Source of the DNA: Bacteroidales bacterium
GTDB lineage: Bacteria; Bacteroidota; Bacteroidia; Bacteroidales; WCHB1-69
Assembly: GCA_017535665.1 (NCBI GenBank)
Contig: JAFXTS010000018.1
Coordinates: 1 to 44,802, forward strand
Direction: 5' to 3'
DNA: 44,802 bases
Shown: piece after piece, positions 13,713-21,917 of the stretch
How positions within the stretch are numbered: the first letter of the stretch is position 1
Layout: every line of letters starts with the position of its first letter
Position numbers and translations under genes: made by a program
Notes under the pieces: model-generated
What the model was told of the DNA's origin: nothing
The model's database searches: none
What the model saw: only the letters and a program-made list of their open reading frames with translations

Positions 13713-14510
13713 ATGGGAATTGAAGATTCCATTTTCAACCGGCTGACCTTGTTGTTGGGCACAGAGACGATGGATGTTGTGGCCCGTCAGCGCGTTATCA
13801 TCTTCGGTGTGGGCGGCGTTGGAAGCTGGTGCGCCGAGAGCCTCGTGCGCAGCGGCATCCGTCACCTCACCCTCGTTGACAGCGACTGTGTGTGCATCAC
13901 CAACATCAACCGCCAACTTCAGGCTACCACCCGAACCGTGGGAAAAGTCAAGGTGGAGGTGCTGAAGGAGAGGCTATTGGACATCAACCCGAAAGCGGAG
14001 ATCAATGCCATTCAAGAGATTTATAGCGCTGAAAATGCTGCATCGTTCCAACTTGACACCTACGACTATATCATCGATGCCATCGACAGTTTGAAAGACA
14101 AGGTCCATCTCATCCTGCAAGCCACCCGATGCAAGGGGAAATTCTTCTCGGCCATGGGCGCGGCCCTCAAGATGGATCCTACCAAGGTGCAGGTGGCGGA
14201 GTTCTGGCAAGTACAAGGCTGCCCGCTGGCACGTGCCATCCGCAAACGCTTCAAGAGAGACGGCACCTTCCCGAAAAGGAAGTTCCTTTGCGTCTATTCC
14301 AAGGAGTTACTGTCCAACAAAGGTCCGTCCAGCACCTGCGGGACCACTGCCTGCATGTGCCCGAAATTCCCTGTCGGGGAAGGCACCCCTGAACTTGCCA
14401 ACCACGAGTGGTGCTCGTCGAAAGCGCAAATCAACGGCACCACGGCACACATCACTGCCATCTTCGGATTCACAATAGCCGGACTAGTGATGCAGGATAT
14501 CTGCCAATAA
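13713..14510 (+). CDS. tcdA: tRNA threonylcarbamoyladenosine dehydratase
   Basis: A 265-residue E1-like ThiF/MoeB-fold protein. The nucleotide-binding loop is VIIFGVGGVGSWCAESLVRSG, followed by LTLVDSDCVCITNINRQLQA and the ATP-contacting region DYIIDAIDSLKDK. The tail CGTTACMCPKFP...HITAIFGFTIAGLVMQDI is typical of TcdA (YgdL/CsdL). The enzyme uses ATP to cyclise N6-threonylcarbamoyladenosine at tRNA position 37 into its hydantoin form, improving decoding of ANN codons. It usually works with a sulfur-relay partner for recycling, which is not adjacent here. The gene is single, divergent from the CDF transporter, with its own -7 box. Confidence 0.88.
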   Translation: MGIEDSIFNRLTLLLGTETMDVVARQRVIIFGVGGVGSWCAESLVRSGIRHLTLVDSDCVCITNINRQLQATTRTVGKVKVEVLKERLLDINPKAEINAIQEIYSAENAASFQLDTYDYIIDAIDSLKDKVHLILQATRCKGKFFSAMGAALKMDPTKVQVAEFWQVQGCPLARAIRKRFKRDGTFPKRKFLCVYSKELLSNKGPSSTCGTTACMCPKFPVGEGTPELANHEWCSSKAQINGTTAHITAIFGFTIAGLVMQDICQ

Positions 14511-14574
14511 TATAGTGTTGCATTCGGTTGCGCCAGCGGTATTGATTACAGAAGGTATCTATCAGTATTGAGGA

Positions 14575-15138
14575 TTACTCTTCATCCTGTTTCACAGCAC
14601 TCTCCGGCCACACCGGCTTGCCATTCCACGACACGGTCAGCTCTCTTGGATAGCGAGTCTCCCAATCCTCTTTGTAAACATCCAGTATGGTAAAATCCTT
14701 ATCCACAAACTGCAATATGCCGTCATCATCCACCCACAACGTAGACCAGTAGCTTTCTTCACCGCCTTCAGAACACCATTTGGGCAAATCAGCGCCAAAG
14801 TGATTGTTCACCACAAGACCACGTTCATTTACATTCACCACCATCCACGTCAATGGTTTCGGGCTGTCCAAACGCGAGACGCACTCCCGGTACACTTCAT
14901 TCCAAGGTTGGCCGACATTTGCGTGGAGAAACTTGATTAGTGGTGTATAATCATAGCCAGTCCTATATGAATTATATTTCTTGATAGGCGAATGCTCAGG
15001 CAAGACATCTTGTTTTTTACCCCGCTCATAACGATAACGTTTTTTCCCGACGATAACATACCAAGACCACCCGTTGTGAGTCCGCTTGTTCACCTTTCGG
15101 TAAAGCGGCGGCTTGCCGTCTTTTCTGTTGTACCCCAT
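14575..15138 (-). CDS. Conserved hypothetical protein, no recognised domain
   Basis: A 187-residue soluble protein with no signal peptide or membrane segment. The N-terminus is strongly basic (MGYNRKDGKPPLYRKVNKR, then KKRYRYERGKK) and aromatic. The middle has YDYTPLIKFLHANVGQPWNEVYRECVSRLD, a block I associate with small Bacteroidota hypothetical proteins of unknown function. The C-terminal part is acidic with several tryptophans (YWSTLWVDDDGILQF). The basic start could bind nucleic acid, but that is only a charge argument. It stands alone between tcdA and a nitroreductase stub, with its own -7 box upstream. Confidence 0.6.
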   Translation of the reverse strand: MGYNRKDGKPPLYRKVNKRTHNGWSWYVIVGKKRYRYERGKKQDVLPEHSPIKKYNSYRTGYDYTPLIKFLHANVGQPWNEVYRECVSRLDSPKPLTWMVVNVNERGLVVNNHFGADLPKWCSEGGEESYWSTLWVDDDGILQFVDKDFTILDVYKEDWETRYPRELTVSWNGKPVWPESAVKQDEE

Positions 15139-15193
15139 CTTTCAGCGTGTTTGAAACAATTTATAGCTTACAGTTTTTTTTATAGCACGGCCG

Positions 15194-15201
15194 CAAAGAT
15201 A
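15194..15201 (-). promoter_or_regulatory. -7 box of hypothetical gene at 14575-15138
   Basis: TATCTTTG on the minus strand, 55 bp upstream of the start codon at 15138, matches TAnnTTTG. Confidence 0.45.
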
Positions 15202-15233
15202 CAACTTTTCAAAGTTCGCAAAAAAAGCGAATG

Positions 15234-15418
15234 CTATTTCAGCACCATGCCGCTGTTCCAGGCAGTGCCTACGCTGTCACCAGTTGCAGGTGGGTGCCGC
15301 CCTCGCGGTTGCACTCATCAATGAGGGCTTTCAGCTCTTCGATTTTCTCTGCCTCGATGGGCTTTTCCATATATTGCCGCACACTGTGGCGGGCAACGAT
15401 AGCTTCCTGTAAGGTCAT
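15234..15418 (-). pseudogene. Nitroreductase family gene, N-terminal stub with frameshifted tail
   Basis: From ATG 15418 the minus strand encodes 49 residues: MTLQEAIVARHSVRQYMEKP, then IEAEKIEELKALIDECNREG and THLQLVTA before a TAG at 15269-15271. This is the start of a nitroreductase (FMN-binding RHSVRxY motif). The next frame then reads DSVGTAWNSGMVLK to a stop at 15234-15236, probably the end of the original gene or a neighbour after a deletion. About 130 residues of a normal enzyme are missing. It lies 43 bp downstream of the EFR1 ferredoxin gene on the same strand, a pairing that would make sense for an electron-transfer operon. It should be inactive. Confidence 0.75.
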
Positions 15419-15461
15419 ATTCTAAAATTCAATAATTCAAAATTCTATAATTCTCAACATC

Positions 15462-16235
15462 TCAAGATTGTAAAGATGTATTCACTTTCATATCCCCTAC
15501 CGTCACCATCGGATGGTGGTACTGGTGTGCTTGTGGCGTGGGCTTATGGTTGAGCTCGACGGCCTGCTGCGGACAGAAGTGAACGCAGGCGAGGCACTGC
15601 GTGCAGTTGTCGCCGCAATGGGCTTTGCCATCCGTAAGGGTGATGTTGCCTTGTGGACACACGTCAGCGCAGATGATGCAGCCTACACAAAGGTCGGTGT
15701 TGACGGAGGGCGTGAGCATCGGCAGCGTGCGGCGTTGCACACCGGGACGTGCGCACAACGCGCCGATAGGTCCCCACCATGCGTAGTGCAGACAGTGCGT
15801 GCCGGCGGCAATCTCCTCGGTGATGCACTCCAGCCGTTCAGCGTACTTCTCAAACTTCCACACTTGTTGGTTGGGATTGCGCCCAAAACCGACGGCACTG
15901 TTGTCGGGCACGCGGATCTTCTGACTGTATGCCAATTGTAACCCTTTGTCGGCCAGCAGTTTCTGAACCGTATGGATGGAGTTGCCGGCCTGTGCGCCGC
16001 AGGGGATGACGATGAAGATGTATGCTTCCTTGGGCAGTTGCAGTCGCGGCAGCAATTCCGTCACCGCCCGCGGCGCGTTGAACCAATAGCTGGGATAGAT
16101 CAGACCGATGCGCCGTTCCTGCGACAAATCCTGGTGCACCGCCTGATGGAGCGGCATCACCGTTTCGTTGAGTTTCTCCGCGATGTGGCGGCTGATGGCC
16201 AAGCTATTGCCCGTACCTGAAAAGTAGAGGATCAT
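15462..16235 (-). CDS. EFR1 family ferrodoxin (flavodoxin-like domain plus 2[4Fe-4S])
   Basis: A 257-residue cytoplasmic redox protein. The N-terminus MILYFSGTGNSLAISRHIAE is the flavin phosphate-binding loop of a flavodoxin-like domain. The C-terminal part has two four-iron clusters, CVGCIICADVCP and CTQCLACVHFCP, each CxxCxxCxxxCP. The combination defines the EFR1 family, thought to pass electrons between ferredoxin-like carriers and flavoenzymes in anaerobes. The partner is unknown. The stub of a nitroreductase gene follows it directly, which may have been its natural acceptor or neighbour. Confidence 0.88.
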   Translation of the reverse strand: MILYFSGTGNSLAISRHIAEKLNETVMPLHQAVHQDLSQERRIGLIYPSYWFNAPRAVTELLPRLQLPKEAYIFIVIPCGAQAGNSIHTVQKLLADKGLQLAYSQKIRVPDNSAVGFGRNPNQQVWKFEKYAERLECITEEIAAGTHCLHYAWWGPIGALCARPGVQRRTLPMLTPSVNTDLCVGCIICADVCPQGNITLTDGKAHCGDNCTQCLACVHFCPQQAVELNHKPTPQAHQYHHPMVTVGDMKVNTSLQS

Positions 16236-16252
16236 AATCGAATATTAAATTG

Positions 16253-16260
16253 CAAAAGTA
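16253..16260 (-). promoter_or_regulatory. -7 box of EFR1 ferredoxin gene
   Basis: TACTTTTG on the minus strand, 17 bp upstream of the start codon at 16235, matches TAnnTTTG. Confidence 0.55.
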
Positions 16261-16283
16261 CAAAAATATCAGTTGACCGTCAA

Positions 16284-16425
16284 TCAGTTTTCTGTCGCAT
16301 TCATCTTCCGCACCGCCTCAATCCAACTGACAAAGTACCGTATTCCCGCTATCATGAGGGCTGTCCCGAGTCCTGGATAGAATCCGGCAAAGAACTCTGC
16401 GGGCATTCCGGGAATGAATTTCAGA
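16284..16425 (-). pseudogene. Tail of an unidentified membrane protein gene
   Basis: A minus frame ending at a TGA at 16284-16286 reads FIPGMPAEFFAGFYPGLG, then TALMIAGIRYFVSWIEAV and RKMNATEN. It resembles the last membrane helix and charged tail of an inner-membrane protein. No start is available, because the frame upstream runs into the end of the glutathione peroxidase gene. I read it as a deletion remnant, like the others nearby. The family is not recognised and the left limit is approximate. Confidence 0.45.
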
Positions 16426-16465
16426 CTGATGCAATTTTCACAAGCGTGTGCAATATCTTGCAGTC

Positions 16466-17011
16466 TTATTTCAACATAGATTCAACATCCGCTTCCATCT
16501 CTTCGGGGGTTGTGGTGGGAGGGTAACGTTTGATGACGGCGCCGTCTTTTGAAATGAGGAATTTGGTGAAATTCCACTTGATGTCACTGCTCTTCTCCAC
16601 GCTCTTGCTAATGGTTTTGAACAGAGCCGCCGAAGCCTTGGCCTTCAAGCCCTTGTACTCCTCGGTCGGGGCCATCGTTTTCAGGTATTCATAGATGGGG
16701 TGCGCCTCCTTGCCGTTGACATCAATTTTCTTCATCAGCGGGAAGGTCACACCATGGTTAAGGCGGCAAAACTCCGCAATTTCCTCGTCAGAGCCGGGCT
16801 CCTGGTTGGCGAACTGGTCGCACGGGAAGCCGAGAATGACCAAACCTTGCTCTTTGTACTTCTGGTAAAGTGCCTCCAAGCCGTCGTACTGCGGGGTGAA
16901 ACCGCACTTCGAGGCGGTGTTGACAATCATCAGAACTTTGCCGCTGTATTGCGCCATTTCTACTTCTACACCCTTGTTGTTCAGGGCCTTAAAATCATAA
17001 ATTGTTGCCAT
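16466..17011 (-). CDS. Glutathione peroxidase family protein (cysteine type)
   Basis: A 181-residue thioredoxin-fold peroxidase. The peroxidatic residue is Cys36 in [35 protein letters not shown] supplies the conserved Gln and a probable resolving cysteine, and [12 protein letters not shown] completes the catalytic triad with Trp and Asn. Bacterial members of this kind generally use thioredoxin rather than glutathione to reduce hydroperoxides. There is no signal peptide, so it acts in the cytoplasm. It follows the Fic gene by 32 bp on the same strand and may share its transcript. Confidence 0.92.
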   Translation of the reverse strand: MATIYDFKALNNKGVEVEMAQYSGKVLMIVNTASKCGFTPQYDGLEALYQKYKEQGLVILGFPCDQFANQEPGSDEEIAEFCRLNHGVTFPLMKKIDVNGKEAHPIYEYLKTMAPTEEYKGLKAKASAALFKTISKSVEKSSDIKWNFTKFLISKDGAVIKRYPPTTTPEEMEADVESMLK

Positions 17012-17043
17012 AGTTATTGGTTTTATTGAATAAAAAATTGTTT

Positions 17044-18120
17044 TTACATCATGGATGGTGTGATGAATACTCGCCAGGAGCCCTTTTCTGATTTCTCAAT
17101 ATAATCCTTTTCCTGAAGCGCTTGCAGGATTTTTTGTATCGCCGAACGGTTGATACCAATTTCTTCTTGTAAATAAGCATAGGTCACCGTTTGTCCGAAC
17201 ATTAGCTCTTGCAAAATTTTGGCATAGTTAGGTGAACGGAAAACAATGCGTTCTCCGTTGTACCACCAAATATTTTCATCCTTTTCGGTAACAAAAAGCA
17301 CGTCATTCTCAAATTCTTGCGCAAAAAGGTTGGACATATATTTGTAAAAAGGCTTGATTTCCTTCAGTGAGGCGTGTGCGCCCGCATGAGGTGCTGCGCC
17401 AACCACCAAGTCGGCTTGGTGCAAGGCCTCCAGATAATCTCTTTTGAGCCGGCTACGCACCACAATCATTGGGTAGTCGTGCTTGGCAAGAATGTAGTTG
17501 ACCAGCAGTCGGGCAATACGTCCGTTGCCATCCTCGAAGGGGTGGATGCGGATGTAGCGGTAATGAAACAGAATGGCCAGCTCTACTGGCGACAATTTAC
17601 CTTCCACTTCCGCCTGATTGTACCAGTCCACAAGGTCGGTCATCAGGGCAGGTGTCTCCTCTGGTGAGGCGTACTCGAAACGGTCGCCATAACGTGTTAT
17701 CACACTGTTGGGACGAGTTTTATACTGTCCGGCATGAATGGTGTAGCTGGTCTGCATACCGCCGGGAAGGTTGCGGTAAACGGTGTAATCTTCGCGAAGC
17801 AGGGTGCGATGCAAGGTGCGGATAAAGTTCTGTGTAAGAGGAGTTTCTTTCACCAAAGCCTCCTCTTTCATCATTTTAACCGTAACATTACTGGCGGTCA
17901 TATCCTGTACATCTTTTACATCGGCTTCACCAATCACTTTATTGAACAATAGCAGCAATTCCGTCTGCCCGTAAGTCAGCGTATTGCCTTCAATATGGTT
18001 AGAATTGTAGTTGAAATCCACTGTGAACCGCCGGCTCAATCTGTATTGGTCGTGTTCTGATAGCGGCTGAATACTTCGCCATTTTTCTAATGCAGCTTGT
18101 AATTTTTGACTTTCCCTCAT
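17044..18120 (-). CDS. Fic family protein with N-terminal inhibitory motif and C-terminal winged helix
   Basis: A 358-residue predicted AMP-transferase. The active-site signature HPFEDGNGR begins at His193. An N-terminal SNHIEGN at residues 40-46 fits the (S/T)xxxE(G/N) inhibitory helix, placing it among class II Fic proteins whose own glutamate (Glu44) blocks ATP binding until relieved. The C-terminus, from about residue 300, looks like a winged helix-turn-helix ([32 protein letters not shown]), so it may also bind DNA. The leader contains GGTGGTA/TACCACC dyads that could be its own operator. The target protein is unknown. It is not paired with an antitoxin gene, as expected for class II. 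Confidence 0.9.
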   Translation of the reverse strand: MRESQKLQAALEKWRSIQPLSEHDQYRLSRRFTVDFNYNSNHIEGNTLTYGQTELLLLFNKVIGEADVKDVQDMTASNVTVKMMKEEALVKETPLTQNFIRTLHRTLLREDYTVYRNLPGGMQTSYTIHAGQYKTRPNSVITRYGDRFEYASPEETPALMTDLVDWYNQAEVEGKLSPVELAILFHYRYIRIHPFEDGNGRIARLLVNYILAKHDYPMIVVRSRLKRDYLEALHQADLVVGAAPHAGAHASLKEIKPFYKYMSNLFAQEFENDVLFVTEKDENIWWYNGERIVFRSPNYAKILQELMFGQTVTYAYLQEEIGINRSAIQKILQALQEKDYIEKSEKGSWRVFITPSMM

Positions 18121-18128
18121 GATGAATT

Positions 18129-18159
18129 TACCACTAATTTTGGTGGTATGATTACCACC
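18129..18159. promoter_or_regulatory. Operator-like dyads in fic leader
   Basis: Three half-sites TACCAC (18129-18134), GGTGGTA (18142-18148) and TACCACC (18153-18159) form two overlapping inverted repeats. They lie between the fic -7 box and its start codon, just downstream of the predicted transcription start, a typical repressor position. Confidence 0.55.
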
Positions 18160-18169
18160 ATTTCGGCGA

Positions 18170-18177
18170 CAAAATTA
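18170..18177 (-). promoter_or_regulatory. -7 box of fic
   Basis: TAATTTTG on the minus strand fits TAnnTTTG, about 50 bp upstream of the fic start codon. Confidence 0.45.
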
Positions 18178-18226
18178 CATTTTTTTTGAATATAATCAAT
18201 AAAATTGTGAAATTTTTTGAAATTTG

Positions 18227-18234
18227 TATCTTTG
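18227..18234 (+). promoter_or_regulatory. -7 box of aspartyl protease-like gene
   Basis: TATCTTTG, 30 bp before the ATG at 18264. It rules out the in-frame ATG at 18186, which would lie upstream of the transcription start. Confidence 0.6.
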
Positions 18235-18263
18235 CCGCGTCAATAATGATTGGAAAAGGTTTT

Positions 18264-19478
18264 ATGAAAATTCAAATCAAATCACTGATTATTAGTATTT
18301 TACTGTTAATGTCGGTGGGGTTGCCGGCATCAGCACAGCGACTAAGCGACCGCTATTTTGGTATCTCCAAACAGGATTTTGTCGATACCATTAAGATAAA
18401 AATATGGGACGGCGCCATTATCGTTCCCGTGGAAATTGAGGGGAAAGTCTATAACATGCTGTTCGACACCGGCGCTGGCATGGGTTTCTGGATTGGAAAA
18501 GAGGAGGAATGGATGCGGCCATCGGGCGATACGATCACCACCATGGATGCCCAAAAAAGAAAGAAAAAGACGGCAATGATGTTCATTCCTTCCATTCAAG
18601 TGGGCAGCCTTACCATTCTAAATTATCCAGTAGTGGTGGATGAAGGGCTCAACGATTTCGCCTGCGGCATCATCGACGGTGCTTTCGGCTTCGACCTTGT
18701 CTCCAAAGGCATCTCGTTTAAATTTGATACCCAGGACAGTCTGCTAATCATGACCTCCCACCACAAAATCTTCGCCAAAGAGGAAAAAGGTCACGCCAAG
18801 GTACCTTACAAAGTTTACGGCGGCCGACCCTTCCTATGGACGAAAATCCCGTTTGCTCGTCCGAGAATGCTTTTCGATATGGGCGCTGTGGGCGGTTGGT
18901 TCGGTCTGCCGCAAGACCTGCTGGACCTGTGGGCGAAAAACGATCCTAAAATCAAGCAGCAACTCGATGAGATGACAGTGAATAGGGATACGACCGTGAT
19001 GACCTACGCTGGTCTTTTCGGTGCCAACTATGATACGGTTGTCAATGGCGAACTCTGTTTCCCTGAGATTGAAATCGGCGACATCATTCTCAAAGAGGTG
19101 TGGGTCTCGACCGCCACGCACAACCGGGCCATCGGTTCGGCCATCTTGAAACATCTCTCGCTGATTATCGACGCTCCGAAGAAGTGTTTTTACTTCCTTC
19201 CCCACGATGGCAACCCAGGAATCACCGTGGCCAACAGGGGAAAGGGAGTCAATGTCGTTCCTGCCGAGGAGGGCGACCCCAATGGTGCGCTGAAAGCCCT
19301 CGTGCGCAAAGGCACCGAAGCCTACGAGCGTGGCCTTCGCACAGGAGATTATCTGATCAGTGTTGATGGGGTGCCCATCTCAGATATGTGTACCTATATG
19401 CGGCTGATGCGCAAAAAAGGAACCATCCACATCGTGTTCCGTAGTCCGGAGGGCGAAATCAAGGAGATGGAATGGTAA
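18264..19478 (+). CDS. Secreted retropepsin-like aspartyl protease-fold protein with PDZ domain
   Basis: About 404 residues from the ATG at 18264, chosen because GGAAAAGG and a -7 box precede it and because it starts a proper signal peptide (IKSLIISILLLMSVGLPASAQ). The first domain has YNMLFDTGAGMGFWIG, the DTGA motif of retropepsin-like aspartic proteases, and a second lobe-like repeat (RMLFDMGAVGGWFGLP) in which the threonine of the DTG triad is replaced by methionine. The C-terminal 80 residues (YERGLRTGDYLISVDGVPISDM) form a PDZ domain. Such proteins are common in Bacteroidota and are probably periplasmic or outer-membrane peptidases or peptide binders. No neighbour hints at the substrate. 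Confidence 0.8.
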   Translation: MKIQIKSLIISILLLMSVGLPASAQRLSDRYFGISKQDFVDTIKIKIWDGAIIVPVEIEGKVYNMLFDTGAGMGFWIGKEEEWMRPSGDTITTMDAQKRKKKTAMMFIPSIQVGSLTILNYPVVVDEGLNDFACGIIDGAFGFDLVSKGISFKFDTQDSLLIMTSHHKIFAKEEKGHAKVPYKVYGGRPFLWTKIPFARPRMLFDMGAVGGWFGLPQDLLDLWAKNDPKIKQQLDEMTVNRDTTVMTYAGLFGANYDTVVNGELCFPEIEIGDIILKEVWVSTATHNRAIGSAILKHLSLIIDAPKKCFYFLPHDGNPGITVANRGKGVNVVPAEEGDPNGALKALVRKGTEAYERGLRTGDYLISVDGVPISDMCTYMRLMRKKGTIHIVFRSPEGEIKEMEW

Positions 19479-19525
19479 CCTTACGTAATGTTCATTTTAC
19501 CGTCTCACAATCCAGAAATTTTATG

Positions 19526-19533
19526 TAAGTTTG
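19526..19533 (+). promoter_or_regulatory. -7 box of class V aminotransferase gene
   Basis: TAAGTTTG, 34 bp before the ATG at 19568, matches TAnnTTTG. Confidence 0.5.
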
Positions 19534-19567
19534 CAGCCTCAAAATTAAAACAACAAAATTATTCAAT

Positions 19568-20728
19568 ATGATTTACTTAGACAATTCTGCAACCACGTTC
19601 CCGAAACCGAAGGAAGTGTATGATTTCATGGACCATTTCTATCGCACCCACGGAGTGAACCCCGGCCGCTCGGGCTTCGATGCCGCTATCGAAACGGGCG
19701 AGCTCGTGTCCGACACCCGTAAGATGCTCACCAATCTGTTCAATGGCGGTGGCGACTTCAACCGTCTGACCTTCAGCTATAACGCTACCGACTCCCTCAA
19801 CATGATCATCCAGGGTTTGGCGTTGGAGCACCCCGGCTGCCACGTCATCACCACCATGCTGGAACACAACTCTGTACTGCGTCCGCTCTACACGCTCGAG
19901 CAACGCGGCCAGATTGAGGTTACCTACCTGCCGTTCGACGAGCGCGGCTATGTGAGCCCCGACGATGTGAAGAAGGCCATCAAGAAAAACACGAAATTTA
20001 TGGTTTGCACGCACTGCTCCAACGTCATCGGTACTATTCAGCCGCTGGCTGAAATCGGTAAAGTGTGCCACGAAAATGGTCTGATCTTTGTCGTGGACGG
20101 CAGTCAGGGCGCTGGCGCTGTGGATCTGGATATGCAGGCTCAAAATATTGATGTTTACTGCTTTACGGGCCACAAATGCCTGATGGGTCCCACCGGCATC
20201 GGTGGTTCGTACGTGCGCGAAGGCGTCACCATCGGGCAGACCCGCTTCGGCGGCACCGGCGTGCGCTCCGCCGTCCCTGGACACCTTGAAGAGTATCCCT
20301 ACCGCCTCGAAGCCGGTACCCTCAACCTCCTCGGCGTCGCCGGCCTCAACGCGGGTGTGAAATGGATCATGAAAGAAGGTATCATGAACATCCACAACCG
20401 TGAGATGGTGCTTTGGAAAAAGCTCCGCGACGGTCTCAAAGAGATTGAAGGTGTGACCATCTACTGCGCTACGTCCGTTGAGAACCAGAACCCTGTGCTC
20501 TCGTTCAACGTCAAGGGTTGGGACTCCAGCGATGTGGGCACCATGCTCGATGTGGACTACGATATCGCTTGCCGTATCGGTCTGCACTGCGCTCCCAAGG
20601 TACACGAAGGCCTCGGCACTATCAACTGCCACGGCTCCGTGCGCTTCAGCGTGGGTGCTTTCACCACCGAACAGGAAATCGATACCGCCATCGAGGCTGT
20701 AAAGGATATCGCTTCCATGAAGAACTAA
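19568..20728 (+). CDS. Class V aminotransferase-fold PLP enzyme (cysteine desulfurase-like)
   Basis: A 386-residue PLP-dependent enzyme. It begins IYLDNSATTFPKPKEVYDFM like SufS/IscS-type proteins. VVDGSQGAGAVDLDM carries the PLP-pyridine aspartate, and CFTGHKCLMGPTGIGG carries the Schiff-base lysine in the GHK motif. The C-terminal part has IACRIGLHCAPKVHEGLGT with a cysteine in the HCA position expected for a desulfurase or selenocysteine-lyase-like loop. In Bacteroidota this subgroup is usually annotated only as class V aminotransferase; iron-sulfur assembly genes are not adjacent. A methyltransferase starts 30 bp downstream on the same strand, so the two probably share a transcript. Confidence 0.85.
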   Translation: MIYLDNSATTFPKPKEVYDFMDHFYRTHGVNPGRSGFDAAIETGELVSDTRKMLTNLFNGGGDFNRLTFSYNATDSLNMIIQGLALEHPGCHVITTMLEHNSVLRPLYTLEQRGQIEVTYLPFDERGYVSPDDVKKAIKKNTKFMVCTHCSNVIGTIQPLAEIGKVCHENGLIFVVDGSQGAGAVDLDMQAQNIDVYCFTGHKCLMGPTGIGGSYVREGVTIGQTRFGGTGVRSAVPGHLEEYPYRLEAGTLNLLGVAGLNAGVKWIMKEGIMNIHNREMVLWKKLRDGLKEIEGVTIYCATSVENQNPVLSFNVKGWDSSDVGTMLDVDYDIACRIGLHCAPKVHEGLGTINCHGSVRFSVGAFTTEQEIDTAIEAVKDIASMKN

Positions 20729-20757
20729 TTTTCTTTCATCATTTTAACTATAAAAAA

Positions 20758-21840
20758 ATGCTCGAATCTCCGCAAAAAGAAATGTATGCCAAGGAACGTT
20801 TCACCGCTTTGCAAGCGCAACGTCTCGCACAGGAAATCGCCTTTGGCCCTATCGTGTTCCAAGTGTCCCGCCTGATGGTGAAATTCGGCATCTTCCAGAT
20901 GCTCGATGACTGCAAAGCCGGTATGACCATGGATGAAATCGCCCAGAAGGCCAATCTGTCGCACTACGGCGCGCAGGTGCTACTCGAGTCGTCGCTCACT
21001 ATCGGCACGGTGCTCTACCGCGAGGGACGTTTCTTCCTGGCCAAACCCGGCTGGTTCCTCCTGCACGACGACATGGCCCGCGTGAATATGGACTTCAACC
21101 ACGATGTCAACTACCTCGGACTCTTCAACTTGGAGGAGGCTATCCTGAACGGCAAACCGGAAGGGTTGAAGGTGTTTGGCAGCTGGCCGACCATCTATGA
21201 AGGGCTGTCGCAGCTGCCCCCGCAGGTGCAGAAGAGCTGGTTCGGCTTCGACCATTTCTATTCCGACAACTCATTCGAGCAGGCCTTGCAGATTGTGTTC
21301 AGCAACCATCCCCGCACCTTGCTGGATGTGGGTGGCAATACAGGTCGTTGGGCCACGCAGTGTGTGAAGCACGATGCGGAGGTGAATGTCACCATCATGG
21401 ATCTGCCGCAGCAGCTGGAGATGATGCGCAAGGCCACCGCCGGACTGGAAGGCGCTGACCGTATTCACGGCCATGGCTGCAACCTCCTCGATGAGGCCAC
21501 CGCCTTCCCGGTCGGCTTCGATGCCATCTGGATGAGCCAGTTCCTCGACTGCTTCTCCGAGGAGCAGGTGTGCAGCATCCTGCGCCGCGCCGCCGCCTCT
21601 ATGAATGCGGGCTGCAAACTATATATCATGGAGACCTTCTGGGATCGCCAGCGCTTCGAGACCGCCTCTTACTGTCTGGCACAGATCAGCCTCTATTTCA
21701 CGGCATTAGCCAACGGAAACAGCAAGATGTATTACTCCGATGATATGGCCCGCTGCGTGGAAAGCGCTGGCCTCTCCATCGAGAAGATCCACGACGGACT
21801 GGGCCTCGGCCACAGCATCATGCAGTGCGTGAAGAGGTAA
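20758..21840 (+). CDS. Class I SAM-dependent methyltransferase (O-methyltransferase-like)
   Basis: A 360-residue protein from the ATG at 20758; the frame is open further upstream but that part overlaps the aminotransferase gene. The N-terminal 100 residues look like the winged-helix dimerisation domain of O-methyltransferases (MTMDEIAQKANLSHYGAQVLLESSLTIG). The catalytic domain has the SAM motif LLDVGGNTGRWATQ, then VTIMDLPQQLEMMR and WMSQFLDCFSEEQV. The acceptor is unknown. Members with this architecture methylate small aromatic molecules or quinone- and polyene-like products. Linked expression with the upstream PLP enzyme is likely, and a clear terminator follows. Confidence 0.82.
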   Translation: MLESPQKEMYAKERFTALQAQRLAQEIAFGPIVFQVSRLMVKFGIFQMLDDCKAGMTMDEIAQKANLSHYGAQVLLESSLTIGTVLYREGRFFLAKPGWFLLHDDMARVNMDFNHDVNYLGLFNLEEAILNGKPEGLKVFGSWPTIYEGLSQLPPQVQKSWFGFDHFYSDNSFEQALQIVFSNHPRTLLDVGGNTGRWATQCVKHDAEVNVTIMDLPQQLEMMRKATAGLEGADRIHGHGCNLLDEATAFPVGFDAIWMSQFLDCFSEEQVCSILRRAAASMNAGCKLYIMETFWDRQRFETASYCLAQISLYFTALANGNSKMYYSDDMARCVESAGLSIEKIHDGLGLGHSIMQCVKR

Positions 21841-21869
21841 ACATCAAGTTTCACTTCATTGATAAGGAG

Positions 21870-21909
21870 AGCGGCTGAATTTCTTGAAAGAGATCCAGCC
21901 GCTTTTTTT
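21870..21909 (+). terminator. Rho-independent terminator after methyltransferase gene
   Basis: AGCGGCTG (21870-21877) pairs with CAGCCGCT (21896-21903) and is followed by a run of T ending at 21909. It closes the aminotransferase-methyltransferase unit. Confidence 0.8.
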
Positions 21910-21917
21910 GAATTCTT

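Noticed and set aside
16466..17011. Selenocysteine glutathione peroxidase
   Set aside because: The peroxidatic codon is an ordinary cysteine codon in SKCGF, with no in-frame TGA.
19577..20632. A 351-residue frame antisense to the class V aminotransferase
   Set aside because: Shadow frame with no motif, opposite a complete enzyme that has all expected PLP motifs.
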